Assembly (NCBI GenBank): GCA_003988855.1
Contig: QYAI01000076.1
Span: forward strand, 62,001-126,000
DNA length: 64,000 bases
From: Arachnopeziza araneosa
Taxonomy: Eukaryota; Ascomycota; Leotiomycetes; Helotiales; Arachnopezizaceae
Direction: 5' to 3'
The translations under genes and the position numbers were made by a program. The notes under the pieces are model-generated. The model was not told where the DNA came from and did no database searches. It saw nothing but the letters and a program-made list of their open reading frames with translations. The first letter of the stretch is position 1. Each line of letters starts with the position of its first letter. Shown here in pieces: positions 1 through 11,612 of the stretch.

Positions 1-463
1 GTGAGAATTTTGAACTATTAGAATTGCCAATTCAAGAGTCTGTAATTTGTTAATTTAGAGATGATCTCCTGTTATATGTTGTGGTTGTATTTGGATACTT
101 TGATTTTGCTGATGTTTTGTCGAGATAGTCGTAAAAGGGAGCCAACATTTAATGGATAATGAACAGGGGGAAATATAGGAGCAGATATATTGTTGGACGG
201 AGTTTCTGAAAAGTGAAATCTGAAGAAGAGGAAGAATAGGGAAGAGCAAATTACTGGTTTAGGAGAAAGATTGAGAATAGTTTAGGTATAAATTTTTGGT
301 ATTGAGATGGACATGGTTGTTGAATAAATCATGCTAACTACAGAGGTTGACTGTTCCTTCAGGCTGCAGATAGGTGAACAGGCTCGTACTCGTAACAAAA
401 ATCATACACGTTGCTCGTTTTAATTAATAACGCCAGCCCTGAAAGTCCCTCCCATATTCACAA
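1..463. other. Left-edge intergenic DNA
   Basis: AT-rich, no coding frame with recognisable protein character. The right end is the 3' flank of the adenylate kinase gene, which is read leftward. Nothing else is visible. Confidence 0.6.
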
Positions 464-1319
464 TCAAGCGTCAGCAAACCTTCGCTCGAATTCGGCGTAT
501 AGCTTTGGGCTAATCTCATCACTACTGTTTCCCCTCACTGTCCACAATATACCTTTCTTCTCGTAATGCTCGAGGAGTGGTTCACTCGTCTCCTCAAACT
601 TTCGCAATCTTTCTTTCCAGGTACTCTCATCATCATCACCTCTCTTTGTTAAAGGTTCACCTGTGATATCGTCCTTGCCGGGGACTTTTGGCGCATTAAA
701 GGTTGTGTTGTAAACCCTGCCACTGGGTGCATGGACCCATCTCCCCGCAATGCGTTCCAGGATAACCTCGAATGGTGTTTTTAAGGATACAACAAGATTG
801 ATTGGAATTAGTGTATCTAGAGATGATGCCTGGCCTGCCGTTCGAGGAAATCCATCGAGAATAAATGAAGCAGAGGGATCGTTAGAAGTTTGTGGCGGGG
901 CGGTCATGGATGCTAGTGACGGCTGTTCAACATAGGAATCAGTGTCGAAATGTGATGGATAGGCAGATGCTGCAGCAGAGGCGAGTGTCAGTGGTTGGAT
1001 ACCAGCTGGTGGGAAAAGCCAACCCCGAGTCTTGAGTTCGTGGAGGATCAGACGGAGGATCATGGCGTCTGGGACGAGACCGCCAGAGCGTATTGTTGAC
1101 TCGGCTTTGATACCTGGAGACGTTAGTAATCTGCCATGGAGAGTGGAGAGGGTGATTACCAAGAGGAGTTTGGTTCTTGACATTGTCGCGGAGGAGATCG
1201 CCGGAGCTGATAGCGGAGAGTTGAGGAAATCGTTGAAGGAGTCTTTCTGCCTGTGTCCCTTTCCCTACACCTGGCGCGCCGACAAGTATAATGCGCGCTG
1301 CCTTCTTGAGTCTCATCAT
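464..1319 (-). CDS. adk2: Mitochondrial adenylate kinase (GTP:AMP phosphotransferase, Adk2 type)
   Basis: Transfers a phosphate from a nucleoside triphosphate to AMP, expected in the mitochondrial matrix. There are two exons, 1319-1160 and 1113-464, with a 46-bp GT-AG intron (1114-1159) that joins TPLG to IKAEST in frame and gives 269 aa. The P-loop GAPGVGKGTQ lies at about residues 14-23, the AMP-binding segment ISSGDLLRDNV follows, and the signature LDGFPRT lies mid-protein. The long LID is seen as GRWVHAPSGRVYN and DDITGEPLTKRGDDD; it lacks a zinc Cys cluster, as is normal for eukaryotic enzymes. A Ser/Ala/Pro-rich insertion before the FPRT motif is commonly seen in fungal Adk2. The N-terminus MMRLKKAAR is short and basic, consistent with a non-cleaved targeting signal. 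The gene is divergent from mdm38. The long LID and neighbour favour the mitochondrial form over cytosolic Adk1. Confidence 0.93.
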
Positions 1320-2159
1320 GTCAAAATAGAGATAATAATACAGTCCAATTGTAGCTGTAGGAGTGCTGTGCTAGCAAGTCCGCCGTGCCGATTTCAAATA
1401 TCGGTGCTTGCGCCTGGCAAGCTAGAACTTTGTACCAGTAGCCACCAAAGCCTTGAGTCTAAGATATATCCATGCTGTGCTGCATAAGGTGATGATAAGG
1501 AAATCGGACGACGGGAATGAAGGAGCGAAGGTTGTTGACAAAAGTGTTGATTTCTTTTGAAGGAGCTCGCGTGGAGGGCGGGGAAGGCTATTGATACCAC
1601 CAGACTGCCTGTAGCGCCCGAGTGCCCGAGTGCCCGAGGCACGCTAAAGATGTTGGGGATGACAAGGCATGAGGGCATGGCGTGATGAGGTTGCCGTTGA
1701 GGACCGTCAAATCCCCTGGGTTTGTACCTGAAAATCACCATACCGGGACAAACTTTTTTATGGAACAGTAGATCGATACACAACAACATACCCGTACATT
1801 GAAGAGACGCTGATTAGTTTGGGATCAATTGTTGGAGTTCGAATTGGGATCTGACTGCTGAAATTGATGTTCATTCCCCTGCCATTCAATGACGTCTCAG
1901 CAGCGCGCACGTTTCTTTTCACCGAAAATCCCGAATCACGTGGGCGGACTTTTGCATTAGTCCGGAATGGAAGTTCTCGATTGGCAACACATGTTCAAAG
2001 ACGTCCAGATTGGATTTGTGAGCACCCTTCCATCAACAACCCCTTACAATGTCACCTACTTGAACGCATCAACATCGAAGATCCTAAGAACCATCGCCGA
2101 ACCACTTCCCTTTGCTGAGACTCTCCTGGACGTCTTGTTGACAAGACTCCGACTTCATC
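1320..2159. promoter_or_regulatory. Shared divergent promoter adk2 / mdm38
   Basis: This 840-bp interval separates the start codons of two head-to-head genes whose products both go to mitochondria. It has a CCAAT box at 1345-1349 and a palindromic CACGTG E-box at 1937-1942. A short tandem array of an 8-bp unit (cccgagtg) lies at 1617-1638. The open frame on the minus strand at 1394-1789 shows no protein-family character. Co-regulation of the two genes is inferred from the layout only. Confidence 0.5.
1937..1942. promoter_or_regulatory. CACGTG E-box
   Basis: A perfect 6-bp palindrome about 220 bp upstream of the mdm38 start. CACGTG is the core bound by fungal bHLH factors such as Cbf1 and Pho4 types. 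Its use here is inferred. Confidence 0.35.
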
Positions 2160-3881
2160 ATGAGTGCTTCTTCCAGGATCGTCCGCAACGCGGCGCAATC
2201 CCCTTTCTTGCACGGTAAGGAGTTATTGTATCTCTGATCTACAAGATAATCTTTCTAATATATTTGGATTTCAGCTCGCGCATTCCCTCGTTCCGGCCCT
2301 TCGTCCGCATATACAGCATTTCTTCGCCGCAATGCTCGAGCCCTTCCATCCCAAATGCCGGCATTGGCCATTCTGATACCCCGTAGAGGAGTCTCAACCG
2401 ATACTCATACCTCAGGAGGACCTCCGGGCGGACCGCCACCAGGATTTAATGCCAAGGAGGCGCAGAAGCCGCTGAAGGATGTCAAGGTTTCAAATCAAGC
2501 AACGACCAAAGAAGCTGCCAAAGCAGCCGAGAAGCATGAAATTGAGCCAGTCCCGTCGGATGGAGCAACCGCTGTCTCTAAAACTGATGCTACAGAGGCC
2601 CTGACGTTGTCGGAGTTAGCCGGCACAAAGACCAAAGTCGAGTGTAAGGAGGCGAAGAAGGACGAAAAGAAGTTGACACTTGGGCAAAAGATCAAAAAAG
2701 AGGCTCAGCACTACTGGGATGGAACCAAGTTGCTAGCAACCGAAGTCAAGATCAGTACTCGTCTGGCCCTGAAGATGGCTGCTGGTTACGAACTCAGTCG
2801 GAGAGAAAACAGACAATTAGAGAGAACGGTCCAGGACATTGCACGTCTGGTTCCATTCTCAGTATTCGTCTTAGTTCCATTCGCCGAGTTGTTACTTCCT
2901 GTTGCACTGAAGTTGTTCCCCAACATGCTCCCTAGCACATACGAAGGGCAAAAATCCAAGGACAGCAAAGCGACTGTTTTGAGGGCTACGAGGAAAGAAG
3001 TCAGCAATTTCTTACGGGACACGCTTAAGGAGACTGGATTGCCTCTGAGTCAAGCAAATGCTCAGAAGGAAGAGTTCACACAGTTCTTCAGGAAAGTTCG
3101 GGCTACTGGAGAGTCTCCTACTCCAGATGAAGTGATCAAGGTCTGCAAGATTTTCAAGGATGATTTGACCCTTGACAACTTGTCGAGGCCTCAGCTTGTG
3201 GGAATGTGCAGATATATGAATCTCAATACTTTTGGGACAGATATGATGCTTCGTTACCAGATTCGTCACCGCATGAGACAAATCAAGCGAGATGACCGAG
3301 CCATCAGTTTTGAAGGTGTTGATAGTTTGTCGGTTCCTGAGCTTCAAGTTGCTTGTCTCAGCCGTGGTATTCGTACCCATGGCGTCTCCCCATCACGCCT
3401 CAGAGAAGATCTTCAATCATGGTTGGATCTTCGACTCAAGCATGGTGTTCCTTCAACTCTCCTCGTACTGAGCAATGCTTTCATGTATGCTCAGGGCAAG
3501 TCAGAGTCGGAATTTCACACTCAGATTGAAGCTTTGACCGGTGTTCTATCTTCCATTCCAGAAGAATTGTTCCACGAGATTGAACTCGAGGTTCATAATG
3601 CTGAAGGCGCAGCGACGAACAAGCAACGTCTCGAGGTGCTGAAGGAGCAACAAGAGCTGATTGAGGAAGAAAATGAACAAGACGAAGAGAACAAGGAGAG
3701 CGGACGAGCTACCCCTAGAGATGACGAGAATATTGATGAGAAGGAAGAGAGAAGGATTGAGGCCGAAGCTGCTGGGGTCGAAAAAGGGCAGGTTAATGAG
3801 GCAGTGGACGCTGAGCGCGAAGCCGCAGAAGTCCAGAAAATGGAAGCGGTCACTGCAAAGGATGAGAAGAAATCATCCTAA
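2160..3881 (+). CDS. mdm38: LETM1-domain mitochondrial inner-membrane protein (Mdm38/LETM1)
   Basis: The LETM1 family supports mitochondrial K+/H+ exchange and, in yeast Mdm38, ribosome association at the inner membrane. Two exons (2160-2214, 2275-3881) with a 60-bp intron give 553 aa. I chose the ATG at 2160 because the spliced N-terminus (MSASSRIVRNAAQ, then FPRSGPSSAYTAFLRRNAR) is an Arg/Ser/Ala-rich presequence; the Met at 2355 would lose it. After a charged Lys/Glu/Ala linker comes the LETM1 core KKEAQHYWDGTKLLATEVK, then a single hydrophobic span LVPFSVFVLVPFAELLLP and PNMLPSTY, all hallmarks of the family. The C-terminal third is a Glu/Lys-rich coiled coil, with no obvious EF-hand. The gene is intact and shares its promoter with adk2. 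Confidence 0.93.
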
Positions 3882-4380
3882 GCAAATTTCTAACTGATTT
3901 TCTTTTGTTGTAGTATAGCAAATAGGTTGGATGGGTTGGGGCATTATGGATGGGCGGATGGCATAAATTATAGAACAGAACTCTACTAGAATTGCTGGGA
4001 TCTTTTGATGATTCCGCATTGTAAAAGATTTAACTCATGATCAAATCAATTATTCAAGCGTTATGAAGCACTTCGGTTTCCTTTGACTTTCATTTTGCAT
4101 AAACGTGAAACATGCATAATCTGTGGCTGAAGAATTGTGCACGAGGCTAGATAGCTAGCGGCAAAAGGGCTTGGTGCCTTGGATGACGCCGACTTCATTT
4201 AGCAAGCTCCAAGCTCTGAGAAGCTCTTTCACGACACAGCAATTACTGAGTCATTCTGCACTACATCACAGATGATGCTATCGCGAGGTTCATAAGGCGC
4301 CAAAACAAAATCGCAGTCGCCTTTGAGCCGCATTCCAGAGCTTCCCGAAACCTCTCGCTGCCCCGCGTTGATCTCTAGTG
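3882..4380. other. Intergenic mdm38-snx4
   Basis: About 500 bp holding the mdm38 3' flank and the snx4 5' flank. There is no coding signal beyond short frames overlapping the snx4 start on the opposite strand. Confidence 0.6.
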
Positions 4381-5811
4381 ATGGACGAGTTCGCCAACGT
4401 CTCATGGCAAGACAACCAGGCCTCAGCAATACCTCGAAATACAATGGGCCCCATCAGTGAGCCTGTGGAGAGAAATGAGATCAGTGGCCAGCTTGGGCGA
4501 AATGCGAATGCCTTAGATCTGGCAGGAGTTGGTGAGGGGGTGCTAGAGTGCATTGTGTCGACTCCTATTAAGGAGAACGATGGTACAAAAGATGCCTATG
4601 TCTCCTACCTTGTTACTACCAATGTTCGTATCGTGCTCAAGGAATTTACCGAAAGTGTTAACAATGAATAGACTACGTTTCCCAGCTTCCAAAAACCAAC
4701 CACTAAGGTCCGAAGAAGGTTTACGGATTTTGTCTTCCTCTACAAAACCCTCTCACGCGAATATCCTGCCTCCGCCGTTCCTCCATTACCAGATAAACAC
4801 AAACTTGAGTACGTTCGAGGGGACCGTTTCGGCCCAGACTTTACGTCGAGGCGGGCCAATTCTCTTCAACGCTTCCTCACTCGTCTCACACTTCATCCCG
4901 TCTTACGACGTGCCGCTCTACTTATCATATTTCTTGAATCTTCTGATTGGAATGCGACAATGAAAAGTCGGCCACAACGAGGATCTACTGCGAGCGATCA
5001 AGGAGGTGTATTTGATGGCTTCACAGACACGTGGATAAATGCCTTCACCAAGGTCCATAAACCGGACAAGCGATTCATTGAAGTACGCGAGAAATCCGAC
5101 AAGTTGGATGAAGACTTGTCTCATGTTGAGAAAATCATTGCTCGTCTTTCTCGTCGAGAATCAGATCTCGAAACCGACTTCCGCGACCTTGCTGAACAGT
5201 TCCAAAAGCTCATAACATTAGAACCTGGCGTAGAGGAAGCCGGAAGAGGTTTTGGTGTCGCGGTGGAAGATACCAGCCAAGGAATGAAAGGACTGAGAGA
5301 ATGCACGGAGAATGACTATTTGGGATCGTTGAGAGACATGCAGGCTTATAGCACGGCAGTGAAGAATCTCCTGAAGGCCAGGGAGCAGAAACAGCTTGAT
5401 TTTGAACAGCTCACCGAATATCTTAATAAATCAACCGCAGACCGCGACATCCTTGCCAACACTCATGGAGCTTCTTCCCATACGGGCGCTGGGGGCTTCA
5501 TTGCCCGAAAGATCGAAGATGTGCGGGGCGTTGATCACGAACAGAGCCGAAGAGAGAGATTAAGGAAATTAGAGTTAAGGATCGAGGAGCTAACAGGTGG
5601 AGTCGAGGAAGCGAAGAAGATGACGGAAGCCTTTGACGAAGAGGTCGTGAGAGAAGTCGCGGATTTTGAGAGAATCAAGCGTGTAGAATTTAAAGGACAG
5701 CTTGGCGGATTAGCAGATGCCCATGTGAGCTTTTTTGGAGGTGTGATTGAAGGTTGGGAGGCATATGTCAAGGAAATGGAAGCACATGGGTCGCCAATTG
5801 CGAGAGGGTAG
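4381..5811 (+). CDS. snx4: Sorting nexin Snx4/Atg24 (PX-BAR)
   Basis: An endosomal sorting nexin that recycles SNAREs to the Golgi and supports selective autophagy (pexophagy, Cvt pathway). Two exons (4381-4623, 4672-5811), joined across a 48-bp intron (donor GTTCGT, acceptor AATAG), encode 460 aa. The splice restores the PX domain: DAYVSYLVTTN joins TTFPSFQKPTTKVRRRFTDF, followed by FLYKTLSREYP, the proline loop VPPLPDKHK, and EYVRGDRFGPDF with RRANSLQRFL. The basic RRRFTDF and the RRANSL arginines are the expected PI3P contacts. The C-terminal half (from about residue 200) is an amphipathic BAR-type helical region ending in SFFGGVIEGWEAYVKEM. The GTG codon just before the ATG at 4381 is not used. 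The non-consensus donor is the only oddity; frame continuity and PX conservation support it. Confidence 0.94.
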
Positions 5812-7013
5812 TCGTGCTAGTTAGAGGAAGGTTGGTAGGCGTGGCGTTCAGGCCGAGGTTAGAAATTAGTATTTATATGGTTTTGATAATGTGAATGTAG
5901 TGTTGTAATAGCATACTTGTTCTCGATGCCAATCTTTGATACTATAAGTCTTGTTGCTGTTCTTGGACTGGCAGGCGTCAATAATCCAGCTTATACCTTG
6001 AGCGTCAGAGTTAAGGAAGTCTTTTCATAATGCTTCATTGTCCTTACAGGAATCCGAGAATTATACTCGGAGCTGATCATGAATCAAAAGCGTGTCCTTG
6101 TTTCAAGGCCCTCTACAATCTGTGCACTCCCTTTCGGATTTTACTTTCCTTCTCGAGCTCTGGTCGCAAAATTGCATCCAAAGACATCTGCTGAGATATA
6201 GCTTATATTGTGGAAGACTTGATTGTAAGGGCTGTAGTGATAGAATACGGGCGGGATTTATATGATATTTTGTGGGGGGTGTTTGTTGGATATGGGTTTT
6301 GTGCTTATTTGATGTGGAATTGTACTGATATGTGATGTCCTTGATATCCTCAGGTTTAAGAACGATTCTACCGTTGAGAGTCCTATAGAGTCGTTTCTCT
6401 CTCATCAAGTATTCAAGTATTCCAGATGTGATAGTTTCGGTTATATGAGCGTCACGTTATCGTGTTATCTGCGTCTAAATATAAAGTAGAAGATGGCTCT
6501 GAAATACCACTCTGTCTGTTTGAGGTTTCAAACAAAGGAGGGGAAAGTTCTGAAGAAGCTGCAGAGACCCTTCTATATCCTAGAGAGCTTCTTACGAAGG
6601 ACCTTTACACCGCTGTTATCTTGGTGTCTTCCCATTCAAAGCGCTCTTGGAAATTAACTGTAAATCATTTTGCAACAAGTTTAGTAGCTCTTGGAGATAA
6701 TACAAAGTCAGAAAAGCTCTGGTACCCAATATTTGATTTTACGTTTATAGCTAGTGCAGGATGCTTCCTATAGGCTTATCATTGAAGCTACAAATTATTC
6801 CCAAGGCCCTCAGGTGTTACTTGGATCTCGAGGCCATGTTGTACTGTGAGATCCACGTACGGTTCCAGGGGTCGGATCAACAGGGGATCCAAAAGTAGGC
6901 CGCTAGAGATTAGAACGGGTTCGATCAGGCACTACTAAGGAACTTCACAGTTTGTTGCATGTCAAATCTGGGACTAAGTTATATTTCTCCTGATATTCAA
7001 TCTTACGAACATC
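5812..7013. other. Intergenic snx4-NLR relic
   Basis: About 1.2 kb. The frame at 6462-6773 (+) is 103 codons with no recognised motif, and the minus-strand frame at 6103-6408 looks like chance. No RNA gene or mobile element was recognised. Confidence 0.5.
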
Positions 7014-10000
7014 ATGGCGCTGTTGTCAAAATTTAAAGACCGCTCGACGAAGAAGTTCAAGGGACGCCAGCATGCAGGAGTGGATCCAGGTGAGGAAGTT
7101 TCCTGCCCACCAGCATCTGTAATCACGGACCAGATGTCCACCTCGGCGGCAGGACCTGTCAAGACCTCGCCCATCCCAATAAACATCGCCCAGCCGCCAG
7201 TTGACGGACTATGTTACCGATCTGTGGGAGCAAGCCTACGGGGTATTTCGAAAGGAAGAACCTGAACTGGCTGAAGATTACGACAAACATCTCCTTGGTA
7301 ATGTTCCAGCTAGTGCAGATGTTTTTAATCGGCAGTCTGTCGAAAATGTCTTGAAGAATCTGCAAGAAGATCGAGAGAAAAGGCAATGGAAAGTCTCTTT
7401 CTCAAGCCATGACGTTCAGATACGTCCACAAATAGAGAAGCTGGCAAATATTCTTCAATGGACTGACCCGCTGGTCAAGGGCATAGCCAGCGCTCAGCCC
7501 TACGCCGCAATGGCGTGGTCTGGTGTTTTATTCCTCCTGCCGGCAAGTATATACAATGTAATTGGCTGTGAGCTACTGCCTACACGAATAGCTCTTAACA
7601 AGTAGCACCACGCAGAATGAGGCAATGCTAGAAGGCTTCAATTCAATTGGTGAACTCCAGGTCTTTTGGAAGGCCTGCCAGGAGACCTATTTCCGGTCCG
7701 AACATCGACAACATTACCAACGCCTTATCGAACCTCTGGCTAAATTATATGCGCATATTATTGCATACCAGGCTTATGCTATATGCCATCTCTCCAAAGC
7801 GCAACGCTCCCGCGCATGGAAAAACCTGACGAGCCCCAACCTTTGGACCAATAAGCTGGAGGAAATCAAAGTAGTAGATAAACAGTGCCGCAGCCTTGTT
7901 GATCCTTTGTTGACAATGGAAATTCGAAAAAATAGGGATAGTCGGCTGGAGGCGATTCGGAAATCGCTAACTATCGAAGCGGAGATTTTGAAGACTCTGA
8001 AGGAGGGTAAACAAGATGAGAAGGAAACACGGCTACTTCAAGACCTAGCGGCAGCGGCAGGACATTATGAAAGATATAAGAACCTAAATCCAGATAGGGT
8101 TCCCGGCACCTGCGAATGGTTCCTGACAGATGAGAGGTTTGGCAAGAGGCGTGATAGCAAATCGCCAAGTCTCTTCTGGGTATCGGCAGGGCCCGGACGC
8201 GGAAAATCGGTCTTGTCAAGATCTCTCATTGATGAGAAACACTTGGACATAACTACAATTACCATCACACCGTATTCTGAGATAAGTGTGACAAACAGAC
8301 AGTCAACTGTCTGTTATTTTTTCTTCAAGGATGGTGGCGAAGGCTAGATGGATAGTGCTCATGCTTTATGTGCAATACTACACTAGCTCTTTACTTGTCC
8401 CCCAACCCCTGGACTAATTAGGTATGCACTTCAGAGTCATAAAGACAATGGCCCACATCTTACTAGGGACTTCTCTAAGCTATGGCGAATCTTATTAGAT
8501 TGCGTCGCCTGTCCTGATGCTGGAGAAATCATATGCGTCTTTGATGCTCTAGACGAGTGCAAGGATAATACTAGGCAGGACCTTGTTCAAAAACTCAAGG
8601 AGTACTATTCGGATGGTGAGAGGCTGTCGGTATCTTCTCAAATCTTAAGTTTCTGTTGACAAGTCGTCCGTATCCTGATCTGGAAACCTATTTCCAAAAC
8701 TCCCCACAACTGCAGAATATCTACGTTTTGACGCTGATGATAAGTCTGAACAAATCCGTCAAGAGATTGATCTCGTTATCGACGCTAGAGTGCGGGACAT
8801 CACAGTTGGTTTTACTCCCAAGGATCGGCAAAAGATCACTGAGCACCTGAAGAGCATGGAGCATCGCACATACCTCTGGTTATATTTAACTTTTGATATC
8901 ATCGAAGAAAATCGTGTTAATTACAGCAGGCGGCGTGATATTGAAGAATTACTGTCTTGTCTGCTGTCCCAAGTCTCTTATGCATATGAAAAGATATTAA
9001 GTCGAAGCACAGATGAGAAGCGGAAGAAAATGCTCCTTCAAATTATACTTACCGCTTCACGGCCTCTTACTCTTGAAGAGGCGAATATTGCGTTAACAAT
9101 AGCTATTGGAAAAGAAGAGCTGGCTTCCCACATAGAAGTAGAGTCAGAAATGTGGCCAAGAGACAACTTTCGAAGCATCGTCACAAATGTTTGGGGCCTT
9201 TTTGTGAGTGTGTATGACTCCAAGTTGTCTTTTATCCACCAGACGGCGAGGGAATTTCTTATGCATTCCACGCAAAGGGGGTCTGGCAAGGTCAGTTCAA
9301 TATGGCACAGTTGCATAGTACAATATCACGATCATGCATTCTGTACCTGCTGATATCCGATATCAAGACCGGATGATGATGACCCCGCCAAGGATAAGCA
9401 GCACCCATACCTGGCCTATGCGGCTGACAATTGGACTTTGCACTTTCTCTCTCAAGATGCTTCTAATGCTAATGCATTTTGCAAACATTCTGGTAAGCTT
9501 TGCAACACTGCCGGGCAACAAACGACCATTTGGGCGCCAAGCTACTTCAAACAAAGATACTTGAGTTGGGAAGGTTGGACCGATTTAGCTTTTGCAAGCT
9601 ATCTTGGGCTCCATCAGGTCGTTCAAGATCTATTGCTCAGAAAAAGTACATATATCGAATTGGAAACGAAAGACGCGGCTGGCTTGACGCCACTACTCCG
9701 GGCATCCCAGGAAAGGCACGTGGAGGTCGTCAAGATGCTCCTCGAAGAAGGAGCCAGTCCTGAAGCGACTAATAATTTCGGGGATACGCCACTACACTAT
9801 GCTTTGGAACGATCAACTCGAGATCGTCAAGCTGCTCTCCGAAAAAGGAGCCAGTCCTGAAGCGACTAATAATTCCAGGGATACGCCACTACGCTATGCT
9901 TCTTGGGACGGGCACATCGAGATCGTCAAGCTGCTCCTCGAAAAGGGGGCCGATTTTAGAGTGGCTAATGAGAACGGGAACACGCCACTGCGCATGGCCG

Positions 10001-10152
10001 CTTACAATGGCTACGTGGAGATTGTTGAATTACTCCTCGAGAAAGGGGCCGATCCGAGAGCAGCTAACGTCAACGGGAAGACGCCACTAGACTCAGCTGT
10101 TAAAGAAGAATATGGTGAGATTATTAAGCTGTTTTTTGCCGGCGACTCATAG
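7014..10152 (+). pseudogene. Decayed NACHT-ankyrin NLR (fungal STAND protein)
   Basis: Fungal NLRs of this class act in non-self recognition and regulated cell death. An N-terminal NACHT-NTPase domain (7201-7605, TDYVTDLWEQAYGVF, and from 7606, SIGELQVFWKACQETYF) leads to the NACHT core with P-loop WVSAGPGRGKS near 8186-8210. Walker B VFDALDEC and the sensor LTSRPYPDLETYF follow, then a winged-helix/LxxHxTAREFL region near 9230-9260 and about five ankyrin units at 9660-10140 (HVEVVKMLLEEGA, HIEIVKLLLEKGAD and others). The frame is broken many times: TAG at 8345-8347 and 8384-8386 (family residue Gln in ALCAILHQLF), frameshifts near 8640, 8721, 9290, 9372 and 9805, a frame change near 7200, and an intron near 7559-7605 whose splice phases no longer match. 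Because the coding signal continues in every segment, the gene looks recently lost rather than ancient. No single full-length product can be made. Confidence 0.88.
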
Positions 10153-11612
10153 TACAGATTCACACTACGCTCAGTCTCTGCTCAAGAAAGGGTCCAATTG
10201 GTATAGTTGACGACGAAACAGATGGAAGGCTACTGCTTTTGTCATTTCGGATTTTCACATCGAAATAGTCATATAATTATGTTTCTTGCTGATCGATTAG
10301 AAGAAAGTGATATCTTGCAATAGAACCTCAAATTTGCGTAAATACGAAAGCCTTTCCTCTGTAGATCTCTGCCTGGTTGATAGTTTAAGTGGTGGATGCT
10401 ACATGTTAGATCAACTTATTTTTAGCTGAGGTGTAATTAGTTGACTCTTTTATTTTCTCAACAGATTTGGGCAGTGTGGTATACTTGAAGTTTGGGTATG
10501 GTAAAAAGGTTTCGTCTCGTGGGGGTTTTTGAGCTGGTGTTGGTGGCCTGGATTGAGTGCCATTGCTCCGAGTTTCATCGCTTCCTCTTAGTCCACTATA
10601 ATTATAAGTTTTATACCCGAATGGCACTGGAGGGTCCAAGAAACCTTAAATGAATTTAGTGGAGCACTTCATTGTCGCCTTAAAATAGACTACAGAGCCT
10701 CTGTTGGACCTTGAAACACTGCTAATATGGCTGGAAACACCGTGTTGTTTTGTCATTTTCTGGATTGAAGCTTCCACACTGCGACCTCCTGACTTTTGCG
10801 GGGTTATTTTTACCTAAATGGGGAAATGTGAGTGGTACGTTTCGATATTGCTGAAAGTAAAGTTGGACTCTCTAAATTTCAAGTGAAAGTTTCGTCTTCA
10901 AGAATTTTTGTGCTTGTTGACATCAATAATCAAGCCCTCAATTACTCCACAGCTGCCTCGATGGTATTGAGTCTGGGTTTTGGAGCTTGGATTCAGATTG
11001 CTTTATATGCTCTGATGATAAATACCTTTACTATGCATCGATAGTTGCGGTCCTTTTACAGTTAATATATTGAGACTTATATAAAAAGATGTCTAATTAT
11101 GACTAAACTTCCGCAAACTAAAGCTTAACAGAGACGCTAAAAAATGTGCAGGGTAAGACGTGGTTTACATAGAGGGAGTACAGAGATTCCCGCCAAAAGT
11201 AAGCAACCTACAGGATGTTGGACTCTGAACACGCTGAAGACGCCCTGAAGGCGTTGCGGTACCCTACCTTAGGTAGGTACTGTGGACGAATCGGGAAGGA
11301 GCAGCTGGAACAGTGTGTATAAAGAGGGTTCCACGTCTAGATTTTTTCTTGAAGAATCAACATCCTTTTACTCAACCATCAATATACTTCTTTTTCTGGT
11401 ACCTAGGTATCTGCCTTATTCGCTTACTTTTGGCGGGAACCTCCGTACACAGGAAAAAATATGAGAAAACAACATCGTATCTTTTTCATTGCTCATCTCC
11501 GATATTCTTCCTTCCATAATTCTTTTTTTGCTTATTAAGAGGACAATTATTCTACCATATCATCAGAATCCTGGCCACCAGAGTTATCAGTCAGAATCTC
11601 CGTCAAAGCCAC
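10153..11612. other. Intergenic between the two broken loci
   Basis: About 1.46 kb, AT-rich. The minus frame at 10406-10639 (Pro/Ser/Lys-rich, 77 codons) has no family match that I recognise. A TAGGTAGGTA-type palindromic motif at about 11268-11280 and a TACCTAGGTA motif near 11399 resemble short promoter motifs common in ascomycetes. No gene call. Confidence 0.45.

Noticed and set aside
1394..1789. 131-codon minus-strand frame in the adk2/mdm38 promoter
   Set aside because: No protein-family character and it would lie inside the shared promoter.
6462..6773. 103-codon frame upstream of the NLR relic as its first exon
   Set aside because: No NLR N-terminal motif, and no splice model joins it to 7014 or 7201.
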